Positions 9,002 through 18,143 of a DNA stretch of 64,000 nucleotides are shown here, piece after piece. The notes under the pieces were generated by a model. The model did no database searches. It saw nothing but the letters and a program-made list of their open reading frames with translations, and was not told the DNA's origin. The stretch lies in the NCBI RefSeq assembly GCF_019351405.1, contig NZ_JAHWZX010000001.1:186001-250000 (forward strand), given 5' to 3'. Each line of letters starts with the position of its first letter. The stretch's first letter is position 1. The translations under genes were made by a program, and so were the position numbers. The stretch comes from Stakelama flava (GTDB taxonomy: Bacteria; Pseudomonadota; Alphaproteobacteria; Sphingomonadales; Sphingomonadaceae).

Positions 9002-10498
9002 TTATCCCATCGTCGGGATTACGAAGGCGTTTTCGCCCGTGGCGCTGCCGTCGGGCCAGCGCTGGGTGACGGTCTTCACTTTCGTCCAGAAGCGCAGTCC
9101 TTCCATGCCATACTGGTTCTGGTCGCCGAATGCCGAGCGCTTCCACCCGCCAAAGCTGTGATAGCTGACCGGCACGGGAATCGGCACGTTAATGCCGACC
9201 ATGCCGACATTCACCCGCCCCGCAAATTCGCGCGCGGCATGGCCGTTGCGGGTGAAGATCGCGACGCCGTTGCCATATTGATGCTTTGAGGGAAGTTCGA
9301 GCGCTTCCTCAAACGAACCCGCGCGAACGATCTGAAGCACAGGGCCGAAAATCTCTTCGCGATAGCTTTCCATTTCGGGGGTCACGCGGTCGAACAGGCT
9401 CGGCCCCATGAAAAACCCCTTTTCATGCCCCTGAAGCGTGAAGCCGCGCCCGTCCACAACCAGTTCCGCGCCTTCATCGACGCCCTTTTGAATCCAGTTT
9501 TCAACGCGCGTGCGATGTTCGGCGGTGACCACGGGGCCATATTGCGCTTCGGGATCGCTGGAGACGCCGGGGCGCAGCTTTTCGATCGCGGGGAGCAGCT
9601 TTTCGCGCAAGCGCTCGGCGGTGTCCTCCCCCACCGGCACCACGACGGGAAGCGCCATGCAGCGCTCCCCCGCAGAACCATAGGCCGCGCCGATCAGGTC
9701 GTTGACCGCCTGATCCAGGTCGGCGTCGGGCATGATGATGCCGTGGTTCTTCGCTCCGCCCATCGCCTGCACCCGCTTTCCGGCGGCGACACCGCGATTA
9801 TAGACGTAATGCGCGATATCCGACGAACCGACAAAGCTGACCGCGCTGATCGCTTCATGGTCGAGGATCGCGTCGACCATTTCCTTGTCGCCATGCACGA
9901 CCTGAAGGATGCCTTCGGGTGCGCCTGCTTCAAGAAACAGTTCGGCAAGCCGCACCGGCACGCTGGGATCGCGCTCGGAGGGTTTGAGGATAAACGCGTT
10001 GCCGCACGCGACCGCCATGCCGAACATCCACATCGGGATCATCGCCGGGAAGTTGAACGGGGTGATGCCCGCACCGATGCCGAGCGGCTGGCGCATCGAA
10101 TATACGTCGATGCCCGGCCCTGCGCCTTGCGTATATTCCCCCTTCAGCGCCTGCGGGATGCCGCAGGCATATTCGATGATTTCCAGCCCGCGTTGCACAT
10201 CGCCCTTGGCGTCATCGACCACCTTGCCATGTTCGGATGCAAGCAATTCGGCCAGCTCCTGCATATTCTCTTCGAGAAGCTGCTTGAATTTGAACATCAC
10301 TCGCGCACGGCGCTGCGGATTGGTGGCGGCCCAGCCGGGCTGCGCGGCCTGTGCGGCGGCAACCGCCCGGTCGAGTTCCGATCGGGTGCCAAGATTGACC
10401 TTGGCCTGCACCTCACCGGTATTGGGATCGAAAACATCGTGCTGACGCGCCGAACCGCCGCCCGAATGACCGGAAATGACATGATCGATGATACGCAT
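9002..10498 (-). CDS. mmsA: CoA-acylating methylmalonate-semialdehyde dehydrogenase
   Basis: The final step of the valine branch: methylmalonate semialdehyde plus CoA and NAD gives propionyl-CoA, CO2 and NADH. The 498-residue length matches the family. Signature stretches are ITPFNFPAMIPMW (NAD pocket), the FVGSSDIAHYV turn and GSAGERCMAL with the catalytic cysteine. MmsA lacks the usual general-base glutamate of hydrolytic ALDHs; GGAKNHGIIMPDAD is the family version. The start at 10498 gives MRIIDHVISG; the open frame upstream is non-coding. It is the first gene of the operon, divergent from a LysR regulator. Confidence 0.95.
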   Translation of the reverse strand: MRIIDHVISGHSGGGSARQHDVFDPNTGEVQAKVNLGTRSELDRAVAAAQAAQPGWAATNPQRRARVMFKFKQLLEENMQELAELLASEHGKVVDDAKGDVQRGLEIIEYACGIPQALKGEYTQGAGPGIDVYSMRQPLGIGAGITPFNFPAMIPMWMFGMAVACGNAFILKPSERDPSVPVRLAELFLEAGAPEGILQVVHGDKEMVDAILDHEAISAVSFVGSSDIAHYVYNRGVAAGKRVQAMGGAKNHGIIMPDADLDQAVNDLIGAAYGSAGERCMALPVVVPVGEDTAERLREKLLPAIEKLRPGVSSDPEAQYGPVVTAEHRTRVENWIQKGVDEGAELVVDGRGFTLQGHEKGFFMGPSLFDRVTPEMESYREEIFGPVLQIVRAGSFEEALELPSKHQYGNGVAIFTRNGHAAREFAGRVNVGMVGINVPIPVPVSYHSFGGWKRSAFGDQNQYGMEGLRFWTKVKTVTQRWPDGSATGENAFVIPTMG

Positions 10499-10527
10499 TG
10501 GGCTCTCCTGATCGGATCTTGTGTTAT

Positions 10528-10600
10528 ACCTGTAACCTGCAACCGACGTGACAGGTCCGCCAAGCGCGAACAATGGGTGGATTTGCAGGTCATAGCTGCA
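10528..10600. promoter_or_regulatory. divergent control region of the valine operon with two inverted repeats
   Basis: The 114 bases between the mmsA and lysR starts contain ACCTGT (10528-10533) paired with ACAGGT (10551-10556), and TGCAG (10584-10588) paired with CTGCA (10596-10600). The second, a 17-bp interrupted palindrome directly upstream of the regulator, has the size and dyad form of a LysR recognition site. The assignment is inference from geometry. Confidence 0.5.
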
Positions 10601-10612
10601 TAATTGCAGGAT

Positions 10613-11500
10613 ATGGATTGGGGCGACCTTCCCTATTTTCTCGCCGTGGCGCGGCATGGCCAGCTTGCTCAGGCCGCGGCGGCGATGCATGCCGATCCGA
10701 CGACGGTGGGGCGCAGGCTGCGGCGGCTGGAACGCGATCTGGGCGTACGGCTGTTCGAACAGACGTCCGAAGGGCAGATATTGACCCCGGCGGGCCGACG
10801 CCTTCTGTCGCGGGTGGAAGGGATGGCGACGCTTGCCGCGCAGGGCGAAGCAGCGTCGCGACGCGAGGCGGACATCGCCGGGTCGATCCGCATCAGCGTG
10901 GCCGAAGGGTTCGGAACCTGGTTCATCAGCCGGCATCTGGGCGATTTCGCCAAGCGCTATCCTGCACTCGAAATCGATCTGGTGGCGAATAGCGGCTTTC
11001 TCAGCCCGTCGCGGCGCGAAACCGACCTTGCCATCCTGCTCGCCCGCCCGCGCAAGGGTCCATTGGTCGCGCGCAAGCTGACCGATTACCAGCTGCGCTT
11101 CTACGCCGCGCGAAGCTATCTCGATCAACACGGTCCGATCGATCGGATCGACGCGCTGAACACGCACCGCATCATCGGTTATGTTCCCGATATCGTGTAT
11201 GCACCCGAACTGCGGTATCTGGACGAACTGCCACTTGCTGCGCATGCGACGCTTCGCTCTTCCAGCATCAACGCCCAGCATCAACTGGTTGCGGCCGGGG
11301 CGGGCATCGGGATGCTGCCATGTTTCATCGCCGACTCCGATCCGCGCCTTGCCGCGATCCTGCCCCCGATCCGGGTCATGCGCAGTTTCTGGCTGACCAG
11401 CCATCGCGACACGCGCGGCTTTGCGCAGGTAAAAGCGATGAATGAATGGTTGCTCGATCTGGTTTCGGCGCAGCGCAGCGCCCTGACAGGCAATTGCTGA
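10613..11500 (+). CDS. LysR-family transcriptional regulator of the valine operon
   Basis: A 295-residue regulator with an N-terminal winged helix-turn-helix (~residues 4-62, including AQAAAAMHADPTTVGRRLRR) and a C-terminal effector-binding domain of the periplasmic-binding-protein type. The ATG at 10613 is chosen over an in-frame TTG three codons upstream. It is divergent from mmsA with the dyad repeats in between, the standard arrangement for a LysR regulator that autoregulates and activates its neighbour. The inducer is unknown; a valine-derived acyl-CoA or 3-hydroxyisobutyrate is a reasonable guess. Confidence 0.88.
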   Translation: MDWGDLPYFLAVARHGQLAQAAAAMHADPTTVGRRLRRLERDLGVRLFEQTSEGQILTPAGRRLLSRVEGMATLAAQGEAASRREADIAGSIRISVAEGFGTWFISRHLGDFAKRYPALEIDLVANSGFLSPSRRETDLAILLARPRKGPLVARKLTDYQLRFYAARSYLDQHGPIDRIDALNTHRIIGYVPDIVYAPELRYLDELPLAAHATLRSSSINAQHQLVAAGAGIGMLPCFIADSDPRLAAILPPIRVMRSFWLTSHRDTRGFAQVKAMNEWLLDLVSAQRSALTGNC

Positions 11501-11696
11501 TTGTTTATTTCATCCGCTAAGTTTCAGTTTTCCCTGCTATTTTGTTTTTGTTTCCTGATTTGTTCAGCTTCGGTCAATCGTCGCTATGGCACATATCGGC
11601 GCAATTGGTGCCGGGAGCGTTCCGGTACGATCAGCGTTGATTTGACTGCCCGCCGGCGTACACAAAGGGCATTCGTGGCCGGCACTGGAGGATTGG

Positions 11697-12293
11697 ATGA
11701 CCACCCGCAAGAAACCTACCCTACGCTCCGCACTTACCGGCACCGCGCTTGCCGCGGCCGTGCTGACCGCCGGATGCGCAACGCCGACCCCCTATCGTCC
11801 GGCGACCGGCGTCGGCGGATATAATGACAACGGCTATAGCGACATGCGGATCGAACAGAACCGCTATCGCGTCATGTTTTCGGGCAACAGCCTGACATCG
11901 CGGGAAACGGTCGAACGTTATCTGCTGTATCGCGCCGCCGAACTGACGCTTCAGCAGGGCTATGACTATTTCGTCATGGCCGATCGCGATACCGAAAAGC
12001 AGTCGCGAACCTATGTCGATCAGCCGTTCGGCGGTGGATTCGGACCGTATTCGGGCTGGAGCCCCTATTGGCGCTATTACAGCCCGGGCTGGGGCTGGCG
12101 TGGCTGGAGCCCCTATTGGGGCGATCCGTTCTGGGGCAACGAGGTCGATGTCCGCACCGTCGACCGATATCAGGCGATGACCGAAATCGTACTGGGCAAG
12201 GGACCGAAGCCCAAAGACAATGTCCGCGCCTTTGACGCGCGCTCTGTCATCGACAATCTGGGGCCGACCATCGAAATGCCGCGTGAGCGGTAA
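11697..12293 (+). CDS. CC0125/CC1285-family outer lipoprotein
   Basis: A 198-residue secreted lipoprotein. A basic start and hydrophobic helix lead to a lipobox LTAG-C (Cys ~26). The core, with SDMRIEQNRYRVMF, SLTSRETVERYLLYRAAEL and YDYFVM, matches the alphaproteobacterial CC0125/CC1285 family, whose function is unknown. Residues ~110-150 are very rich in Trp, Tyr, Gly and Pro, with the motif GWSPYW occurring twice. It is monocistronic, preceded by an AT-rich 196-base leader and followed by a strong terminator. The ATG at 11697 has a GGAGGATT-type ribosome binding site. Confidence 0.8.
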   Translation: MTTRKKPTLRSALTGTALAAAVLTAGCATPTPYRPATGVGGYNDNGYSDMRIEQNRYRVMFSGNSLTSRETVERYLLYRAAELTLQQGYDYFVMADRDTEKQSRTYVDQPFGGGFGPYSGWSPYWRYYSPGWGWRGWSPYWGDPFWGNEVDVRTVDRYQAMTEIVLGKGPKPKDNVRAFDARSVIDNLGPTIEMPRER

Positions 12294-12320
12294 TCGCGGG
12301 CGTAACCTGTAACGCAAACA

Positions 12321-12356
12321 AAAAGGCCCGCTGCCGAATATTGGCAGCGGGCCTTT
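12321..12356. terminator. bidirectional intrinsic terminator between the lipoprotein gene and secA
   Basis: A perfect inverted repeat, AAAAGGCCCGCTGCC and GGCAGCGGGCCTTTT, encloses a 6-7-base loop. A-tracts and T-tracts on both sides allow it to end transcription of the plus-strand lipoprotein gene and the minus-strand secA. Confidence 0.9.
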
Positions 12357-12374
12357 TTCATGCCGGTGTCATCG

Positions 12375-15134
12375 TCAGAGCGCAGTGGCAGTGTTCGTCA
12401 AAGCGCCGTGGCAATGTTTGTATTTGCGCCCCGACCCGCAGGGGCACGGCTGGTTGCGGCCGACCCGACCTACCCAGGTTGCCGGATCGTCGCCCAGTTC
12501 CTCGCCGCCCGGATTGGCAACCTGAAACGGCGGCTGGGGCTGCGGTTCGAACGCGCCCGATGCGGCGTCGATATCGTTGGTATCGTCCTCCCCCGTCAGC
12601 GGGTCGAAATGCGATGTCACGAAATCGGGCACTTCGGGAAGCGGTGGTGGCGCCATGTTGAATTCGGCGAAGGCCAGCACCTTGGTAACGTCTTCGCGAA
12701 TGCTTTCCAGCATCCGTTCGAACAGCGCGAAGGCCTCCTGCTTATATTCGTTGAGCGGCGTTTTCTGCGCATAGGCGCGCAGGTGAATGATCGACCGCAA
12801 TGCGTCGAGCGTCGCCAGATGCTCCTTCCAGTGATGATCGAGATTCTGCAGCAGCACCGATTTTTCGACCTGCGCCCAGGTCGAATCGTCCATATCCGCC
12901 GATTTCTTTTCGATCACCGCGTCGGCGCGTTCGCGAATGCGCTCTTCGATCGTTTCGGGTTCGATGCCGTCTTCCGCCTCGATCCATTCGTCAACCGGTG
13001 CTTCTACATTCAGTATTTCGAGCGTGCGCAGTTTCAGCGCATCGACATCCCATTGTTCGGGATAGGTTCCCGGAGGGCAAAAGCCGCCGACGATCCCGTT
13101 CACCGTTTCATGCCGCATGTCGATCACGACGTCGCCGACCGTTTCGGCGTCCATGATGTCGCTGCGCTGTTCATAGATGACCTTGCGCTGATCATTCATC
13201 ACATCGTCATATTCGACGACCTGTTTGCGGATGTCGTAGTTGCGCGCTTCGACCTTTTTCTGGGCGGTCTCGATCGCCTTGGTCAGCCATTTGCTGCCGA
13301 TCGCCTCGCCATCGCCGATATTCGAACGCATCATCCGCGCGAACAACGTGTCCGGGCCGAAGATGCGCAGCAGATCGTCGTCGAGGCTGAGGTAGAAGCG
13401 CGACAGACCCGGATCGCCCTGACGTCCCGAACGGCCGCGAAGCTGGTTGTCGATGCGCCGGCTTTCGTGCCGTTCGGTACCCAGCACGAACAGGCCGCCG
13501 GCGTCGAGCACGCGCTGCTTCTCTTCCTCGATTTCCGCCACGATCTTTTCGGCCTGCGCCGCATATTCGGGCGTGCCTTCCTCAAGGTCCGAAAACTCGT
13601 CGCGCATCCTGAAGTCCAGATTGCCGCCAAGCTGAATATCGGTGCCGCGCCCCGCCATGTTGGTGGCGATGGTAACCGCGCCCAGTCGCCCGGCCTGCGC
13701 CACGATATGCGCCTCCATCTCGTGATAGCGGGCGTTGAGCACCTTGTGCGGCACCTTTTCGCGCTGAAGGAATTCGCTGAGCAGTTCCGACTTTTCGATC
13801 GACACCGTGCCGACCAGCACCGGCTGACCCCGCTCGGCATGCTCCTTGATCGCGCGCGCGATGGCGATGAATTTGTCGTTCAGCGTCTTGTAGAATTCAT
13901 CGTCATTATCCTCGCGCCGGATCGGGCGGTTGGTCGGAATGGTGACAACATTCATCTTGTAGATGTCATAGAATTCCGCCGCCTCGGTCGCCGCCGTGCC
14001 GGTCATCCCGGCGAGCTTGGGATACATGCGGAAATAGTTCTGGAAGGTGATCGAAGCGAGCGTCTGATTCTCCGGCTCGATCTTCACGCCTTCTTTCGCC
14101 TCGACCGCCTGATGCAGCCCTTCGGACCAACGACGCCCCTCCATCATACGGCCGGTGAATTCGTCGATGATGACGATCTTGTCGTTCTTTACGATGTAAT
14201 CGGTGTCGCGCTTGAACATCATATTCGCGCGCAGCGACTGGTTTACGTGATGGACAACCTGCGTATTTTCGAAATCATAGAGGTTCGATCCTTCAAGCAG
14301 GCCCGCCGCTTCCAGCATGCGTTCGACCTTTTCGGTGCCATCCTCGGTCAGGATGATCGACTTCTGCTTTTCGTCCTTTTCGTAATCGTCTTCTTCCAAC
14401 TGCTTCACGATCACGTCGACATTCTTGTACAGTTCGGATCGATCGTCGGTCGGGCCGGAGATGATGAGCGGGGTGCGCGCTTCATCGATCAGCACCGAAT
14501 CGACCTCGTCGATCAGCGCCATGTTGAACGGGCGCTGCACCATCGACGCGCGATCATATTTCATATTGTCGCGCAGATAGTCGAAGCCGAATTCGTTGTT
14601 CGTGCCGTAGGTGATGTCGCTGTGATACGCATCGCGGCGCTGCTGATCGGTCAGGTCGGGGATGATGACGCCGACGGTCATGCCAAGGAAGCGATAGACC
14701 CGGCCCATCCATTCGGCGTCGCGCGCGGCCAGATAGTCGTTCACCGTGATGACGTGGATGCCCTTGCCCGGCAGCGCGTTCAGATACACGCCAAGCGTCG
14801 CCACCAGCGTCTTTCCCTCGCCCGTGCGCATCTCGGCAATTTCGCCGCGATGGAGGACGATGCCGCCGATCATCTGAACATCGAAATGGCGCATGCCGAG
14901 CACGCGTACCGACGCTTCGCGCACCGTGGCGAATGCTTCGGGAAGAAGATCGTCAAGGCTCGCGCCGCCTTCAAGCTTTTCGCGAAACTTGACCGTCTGG
15001 TGCGAAAGCTGCTCGTCGCTCATCGCCTGAAGCTCTGGTTCGAGCGCGTTGATCTTCGCGACGACGCCGCGAAGCGATTTGACGTAGCGATCGTTGGACG
15101 ATCCGAAGATGTTTTTGGCAAGCGAGCCGAACAT
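12375..15134 (-). CDS. secA: preprotein translocase ATPase SecA
   Basis: The motor ATPase of the Sec translocon, 919 residues. The ATG at 15134 gives the standard N-terminus [12 protein letters not shown]; the frame is open upstream but not homologous. Visible elements are the Walker A region [13 protein letters not shown], the [20 protein letters not shown] helicase/Walker B region, the substrate cross-linking domain that follows, the [14 protein letters not shown] motif, a C-terminal acidic linker and the zinc-binding SEC-C tail [14 protein letters not shown], which serves SecB binding. It is convergent with the lipoprotein gene. Confidence 0.98.
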   Translation of the reverse strand: MFGSLAKNIFGSSNDRYVKSLRGVVAKINALEPELQAMSDEQLSHQTVKFREKLEGGASLDDLLPEAFATVREASVRVLGMRHFDVQMIGGIVLHRGEIAEMRTGEGKTLVATLGVYLNALPGKGIHVITVNDYLAARDAEWMGRVYRFLGMTVGVIIPDLTDQQRRDAYHSDITYGTNNEFGFDYLRDNMKYDRASMVQRPFNMALIDEVDSVLIDEARTPLIISGPTDDRSELYKNVDVIVKQLEEDDYEKDEKQKSIILTEDGTEKVERMLEAAGLLEGSNLYDFENTQVVHHVNQSLRANMMFKRDTDYIVKNDKIVIIDEFTGRMMEGRRWSEGLHQAVEAKEGVKIEPENQTLASITFQNYFRMYPKLAGMTGTAATEAAEFYDIYKMNVVTIPTNRPIRREDNDDEFYKTLNDKFIAIARAIKEHAERGQPVLVGTVSIEKSELLSEFLQREKVPHKVLNARYHEMEAHIVAQAGRLGAVTIATNMAGRGTDIQLGGNLDFRMRDEFSDLEEGTPEYAAQAEKIVAEIEEEKQRVLDAGGLFVLGTERHESRRIDNQLRGRSGRQGDPGLSRFYLSLDDDLLRIFGPDTLFARMMRSNIGDGEAIGSKWLTKAIETAQKKVEARNYDIRKQVVEYDDVMNDQRKVIYEQRSDIMDAETVGDVVIDMRHETVNGIVGGFCPPGTYPEQWDVDALKLRTLEILNVEAPVDEWIEAEDGIEPETIEERIRERADAVIEKKSADMDDSTWAQVEKSVLLQNLDHHWKEHLATLDALRSIIHLRAYAQKTPLNEYKQEAFALFERMLESIREDVTKVLAFAEFNMAPPPLPEVPDFVTSHFDPLTGEDDTNDIDAASGAFEPQPQPPFQVANPGGEELGDDPATWVGRVGRNQPCPCGSGRKYKHCHGALTNTATAL

Positions 15135-15252
15135 GAGCGATCCTGTATAGCTTATTATATGGCGCCGCCCGGCTATGCATGGGGCAACGCTCGAAAGCCC
15201 GTCGATCGGGCCGAAACGATGGGGCCGGTGGTGCGCGCACCACCGCGTGCGG

Positions 15253-15552
15253 CTATTCCAGCCGGCGGGTATCGATGCCGATCGCGCGCAAAACGGTGCG
15301 CGGCACCGCGATCGCGAAGCTGGGAAGCGACGCCCGCGCGATGCGAGGCAAGGCCGCAAGATAGGCCGCCTGTTCGCGGATCGCGGCCGGCTCTGCGGCG
15401 CTGCGCGCATGCTGCGCGGCGGCGTCGCCCAGCCGCTCGATCTGGCTGCGCTCAACCGCGCGGTCACCGGCGATGACGCCGGTCAGACCGGAAAGAAGCG
15501 CGGAGAGGAACAGCAGAAGCTGCAAAATCAGCCCTTTTGAAAGTGAACGCAT
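15253..15552 (-). CDS. small hypothetical protein with one N-terminal membrane/signal helix
   Basis: About 99 residues starting [21 protein letters not shown] hydrophobic helix (~8-30) is followed by an Arg/Ala-rich segment ending in TRRLE. It lies upstream of secA in the same orientation, 118 bases away. The hydrophobic start and basic first residues look like a secretion or anchor signal. No family can be assigned. It could be a chance frame in high-GC DNA, but neither strand offers a better candidate in the secA-argJ gap. Confidence 0.5.
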   Translation of the reverse strand: MRSLSKGLILQLLLFLSALLSGLTGVIAGDRAVERSQIERLGDAAAQHARSAAEPAAIREQAAYLAALPRIARASLPSFAIAVPRTVLRAIGIDTRRLE

Positions 15553-15743
15553 CCAGCATGCCCCGCAGGACATGTCCAAAGCCGACATAATAATCGAAGT
15601 GCCGTTCGTCTAACGAAACTTTTATCAGCGCCGTCCGGCAAGCCCACATTTGAACCGTCAGGCGCGATGTATCCGCAAAGCCTTGCCATTGGCAGCAGGA
15701 ACGCTACCACCGCGCGCATCCTTATTATTTGCGGAGTTCGCCC

Positions 15744-16973
15744 TTGTCGTCCGCCATTTCCCCCCTCGCCCCTGATCGTTTTCCCGCGCTGCCGCCGATC
15801 GGCGGGGTTACGTGTCGCGTCGCGCGAGCGCGGTACAAGGAATGGGATCGTACCGACCTCACCTTCATCACGCTCGATGAGGGAACGAGCGTCGCCGGCG
15901 TGACCACGCAAAGCAAATGCCCCTCGCCCGAAGTCGAATGGTGCCGCAAGGCGCTGGTGCTGGGCCGCGCGCGCGCACTGGTGGTCAACGCTGGTAACTC
16001 GAACGCCTTTACCGGCAATCGCGGACGCGAGGCGGTTGAGGCGATCGCGGCGCGCGTGGCGGGCGCATTGGCGTGCGAGCCATCGGACGTTTTCGTCGCA
16101 TCGACCGGAGTGATCGGCGTGCCGCTGCCCATCGACCGGGCGGAAGCGGGACTGGACGCGGCCTTTGCGGCGCAGCCTTGCGACTGGGAAGCCGCGGCCG
16201 CGACGATCATGACCACCGACACCTTTCCAAAGGCGGCGGTAACCACCGCCATGGTGCATGGGAAGACCGTGACGATCACCGGAATCATCAAGGGGTCGGG
16301 CATGATCGCGCCCGACATGGCAACCATGCTCGGCTTTGTCTTCACCGACGCGGCGGTAAGCCCCGACTTTCTCTCCGAAGCGCTGCGCAGTGCCAATCGC
16401 GACAGTTTTTCGTGCATCACGGTGGACAGCGACACATCGACCAGCGACACCGTCCTTGCCTTCGCGACGGGCAAGGCTGGTAATACCCAGCTTGAAGACG
16501 ATGAAAGCGATGGCGCGGACGCGTTTCGGGCGGCGCTCACCGATCTGTGCACGCAACTCGCCCAGTTGGTGGTACGCGATGGCGAAGGCGCGTCGAAATT
16601 CATCACCGTCACCGTCGAGGGCGGGGAAAATGACGACAGCGCACGGCGAGTGGCGATGTCGATCGCCAATTCGCCGCTTGTTAAAACCGCGATCGCGGGC
16701 GAGGACGCCAACTGGGGCCGCGTGGTGATGGCGGTGGGCAAGGCAGGCGAACCCGCCGAACGCGACAGGCTGGCCATCCGCTTCGGCGCGACGCAGGTGG
16801 CGCGCGACGGGCTGGCGGTGGAAGGTTATGACGAAACGCCCGTTGCAGAGCATCTGAAAGGCAGCGAAGTGGAGATCGGGGTCGATCTGGGGCTGGGGGA
16901 CGGGCGCGCCACGGTGTGGACCTGCGACCTGACCCATGGATATATTTCGATCAACGCCGATTATCGTAGCTGA
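15744..16973 (+). CDS. argJ: bifunctional glutamate N-acetyltransferase / ornithine acetyltransferase
   Basis: ArgJ recycles the acetyl group from N-acetylornithine to glutamate in arginine synthesis. The 409-residue precursor is self-cleaved before the nucleophilic threonine in the TTDTFPK motif (~residue 182). Other family stretches are NAGNSNAFTG, STGVIG and KGSGMIAPDMATML. A TTG at 15744 is the best start: it follows a GGAG ribosome binding site by about 8 bases and gives the family N-terminus SSAISPLAPDRFP. No ATG fits. The stop overlaps the next gene's start by one base. Confidence 0.95.
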   Translation: MSSAISPLAPDRFPALPPIGGVTCRVARARYKEWDRTDLTFITLDEGTSVAGVTTQSKCPSPEVEWCRKALVLGRARALVVNAGNSNAFTGNRGREAVEAIAARVAGALACEPSDVFVASTGVIGVPLPIDRAEAGLDAAFAAQPCDWEAAAATIMTTDTFPKAAVTTAMVHGKTVTITGIIKGSGMIAPDMATMLGFVFTDAAVSPDFLSEALRSANRDSFSCITVDSDTSTSDTVLAFATGKAGNTQLEDDESDGADAFRAALTDLCTQLAQLVVRDGEGASKFITVTVEGGENDDSARRVAMSIANSPLVKTAIAGEDANWGRVVMAVGKAGEPAERDRLAIRFGATQVARDGLAVEGYDETPVAEHLKGSEVEIGVDLGLGDGRATVWTCDLTHGYISINADYRS

Positions 16974-17767
16974 TGCATATACTTCACGCCCCCGTCGCCG
17001 CGCTGATCCGCGAAGTCGCCGAAACCATCGTGCTGCCGCGCTTCCGAAACCTCTCCGCCGGTGAGAAGGAGGAAAAGGCCCCAGACGACTGGGTCACGAT
17101 CGCCGACCGTGAGAGCGAGGCGCGATTGAGCGAAGGACTCGCCGCGATCCTTCCCGAAGCGCGCATCATCGGGGAAGAGGCCTGCGCCGCCGATCCCGCC
17201 ATTCTGGACCGCTTGGGTTCGGGAATGCAGTGGATCATCGATCCGGTGGACGGCACCGGCAATTTCGCCGCCGGCAAAGCGCCATTCGGCATCATGGTCG
17301 CGCTGGGCGATGGAGCCGATGTCGCGGCGGGATGGATTTACGATCCGCTGCGGCAGCGCATGTGCCATGCCGTGCGCGGCGGCGGAGCATTCATCGATGA
17401 CGAACCTGTAAAAGCAACCGAAAGCGGGGAAGCGATGCCGGTCGCCGCGCTCGCGACCTATTTCATGCCGCATGCGGAGCGCGCGCGGGTGGTGGAACGC
17501 GCGCACGGGAATTTTCGCATCGTGGACATTCCACGTTGCGCGGCCGAGCAATATCCGCGTATTATCCTGGGCGAGAATGACATTTCGATTTTCGAACGCA
17601 CCCTGCCCTGGGACCATGCGGCGGGAACGTTGCTGCTGACCGAAGCAGGCGGGCGGATCACGCGGCTCGACGGCACGCCCTATCGACTGGGAGATGCGCG
17701 GACCGGCATGCTCGCCGCCTCGTCCCCGCGTTTGTGGGAAAAGGCGGCGCGCCTGCTATACGCCTGA
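16973..17767 (+). CDS. inositol monophosphatase family protein
   Basis: A Mg-dependent, Li-sensitive phosphatase fold of 264 residues. The metal-binding residues are visible in IIGEEA (Glu pair), DPVDGTGNFA (first Asp motif) and PWDHAAGTLLLTEAGG (second Asp motif). The substrate could be inositol phosphate, a nucleotide phosphate (CysQ type) or histidinol phosphate (HisN type); these cannot be separated by eye. The start overlaps the argJ stop by one base, so translation is coupled. It is convergent with trxA, with only 2 bases between the stops. Confidence 0.88.
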   Translation: MHILHAPVAALIREVAETIVLPRFRNLSAGEKEEKAPDDWVTIADRESEARLSEGLAAILPEARIIGEEACAADPAILDRLGSGMQWIIDPVDGTGNFAAGKAPFGIMVALGDGADVAAGWIYDPLRQRMCHAVRGGGAFIDDEPVKATESGEAMPVAALATYFMPHAERARVVERAHGNFRIVDIPRCAAEQYPRIILGENDISIFERTLPWDHAAGTLLLTEAGGRITRLDGTPYRLGDARTGMLAASSPRLWEKAARLLYA

Positions 17768-17769
17768 GC

Positions 17770-18090
17770 TTAAAGTTCGCTTTGCAGCCAGGATTTCAGC
17801 TGGCTCTTCGGTGCTGCGCCGACCTTGGTCGATGAAACCTGTCCATCCTTGAACAGGATCATGGTGGGGATGCCGCGAACCCCGTATTTTCCGGGCGCTT
17901 CGGGATTTTCGTCGATATTGATCTTGGCGATCGTGACCTGATCGGCCAGCTCGCCGGCAATTTCTTCCAGCGCCGGGCCGATCATTTTGCACGGGCCGCA
18001 CCATTCGGCCCAGAAATCCACAAGGACGGGCTTGTCGGCGTTCAGGACGTCCTGTTCGAAGCTCTCGTCGGTGATCGGCTTGGTCGCCAT
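17770..18090 (-). CDS. trxA: thioredoxin
   Basis: A 106-residue cytoplasmic disulfide reductant. The active site WCGPC is at residues ~30-34 in [12 protein letters not shown], followed by KINIDENP and the cis-proline motif [11 protein letters not shown]. The ATG at 18090 follows an AAAGGAG ribosome binding site. It lies 53 bases downstream of addA, as in related alphaproteobacteria, and may be both read through and separately transcribed. Confidence 0.97.
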   Translation of the reverse strand: MATKPITDESFEQDVLNADKPVLVDFWAEWCGPCKMIGPALEEIAGELADQVTIAKINIDENPEAPGKYGVRGIPTMILFKDGQVSSTKVGAAPKSQLKSWLQSEL

Positions 18091-18143
18091 TGCTACACTC
18101 CTTTGGAACAAGGGGTTATATCTATGTGCGATTTGCCGCGCGC

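Noticed and set aside
10499..11404. N-terminal extension of mmsA on the minus strand
   Set aside because: The frame stays open but is antisense to the LysR gene and lacks homology-like sequence.
12360..15476. Very long plus-strand open frame over secA
   Set aside because: It is the antisense shadow of secA caused by GC-rich codon bias; it has no recognisable domain.
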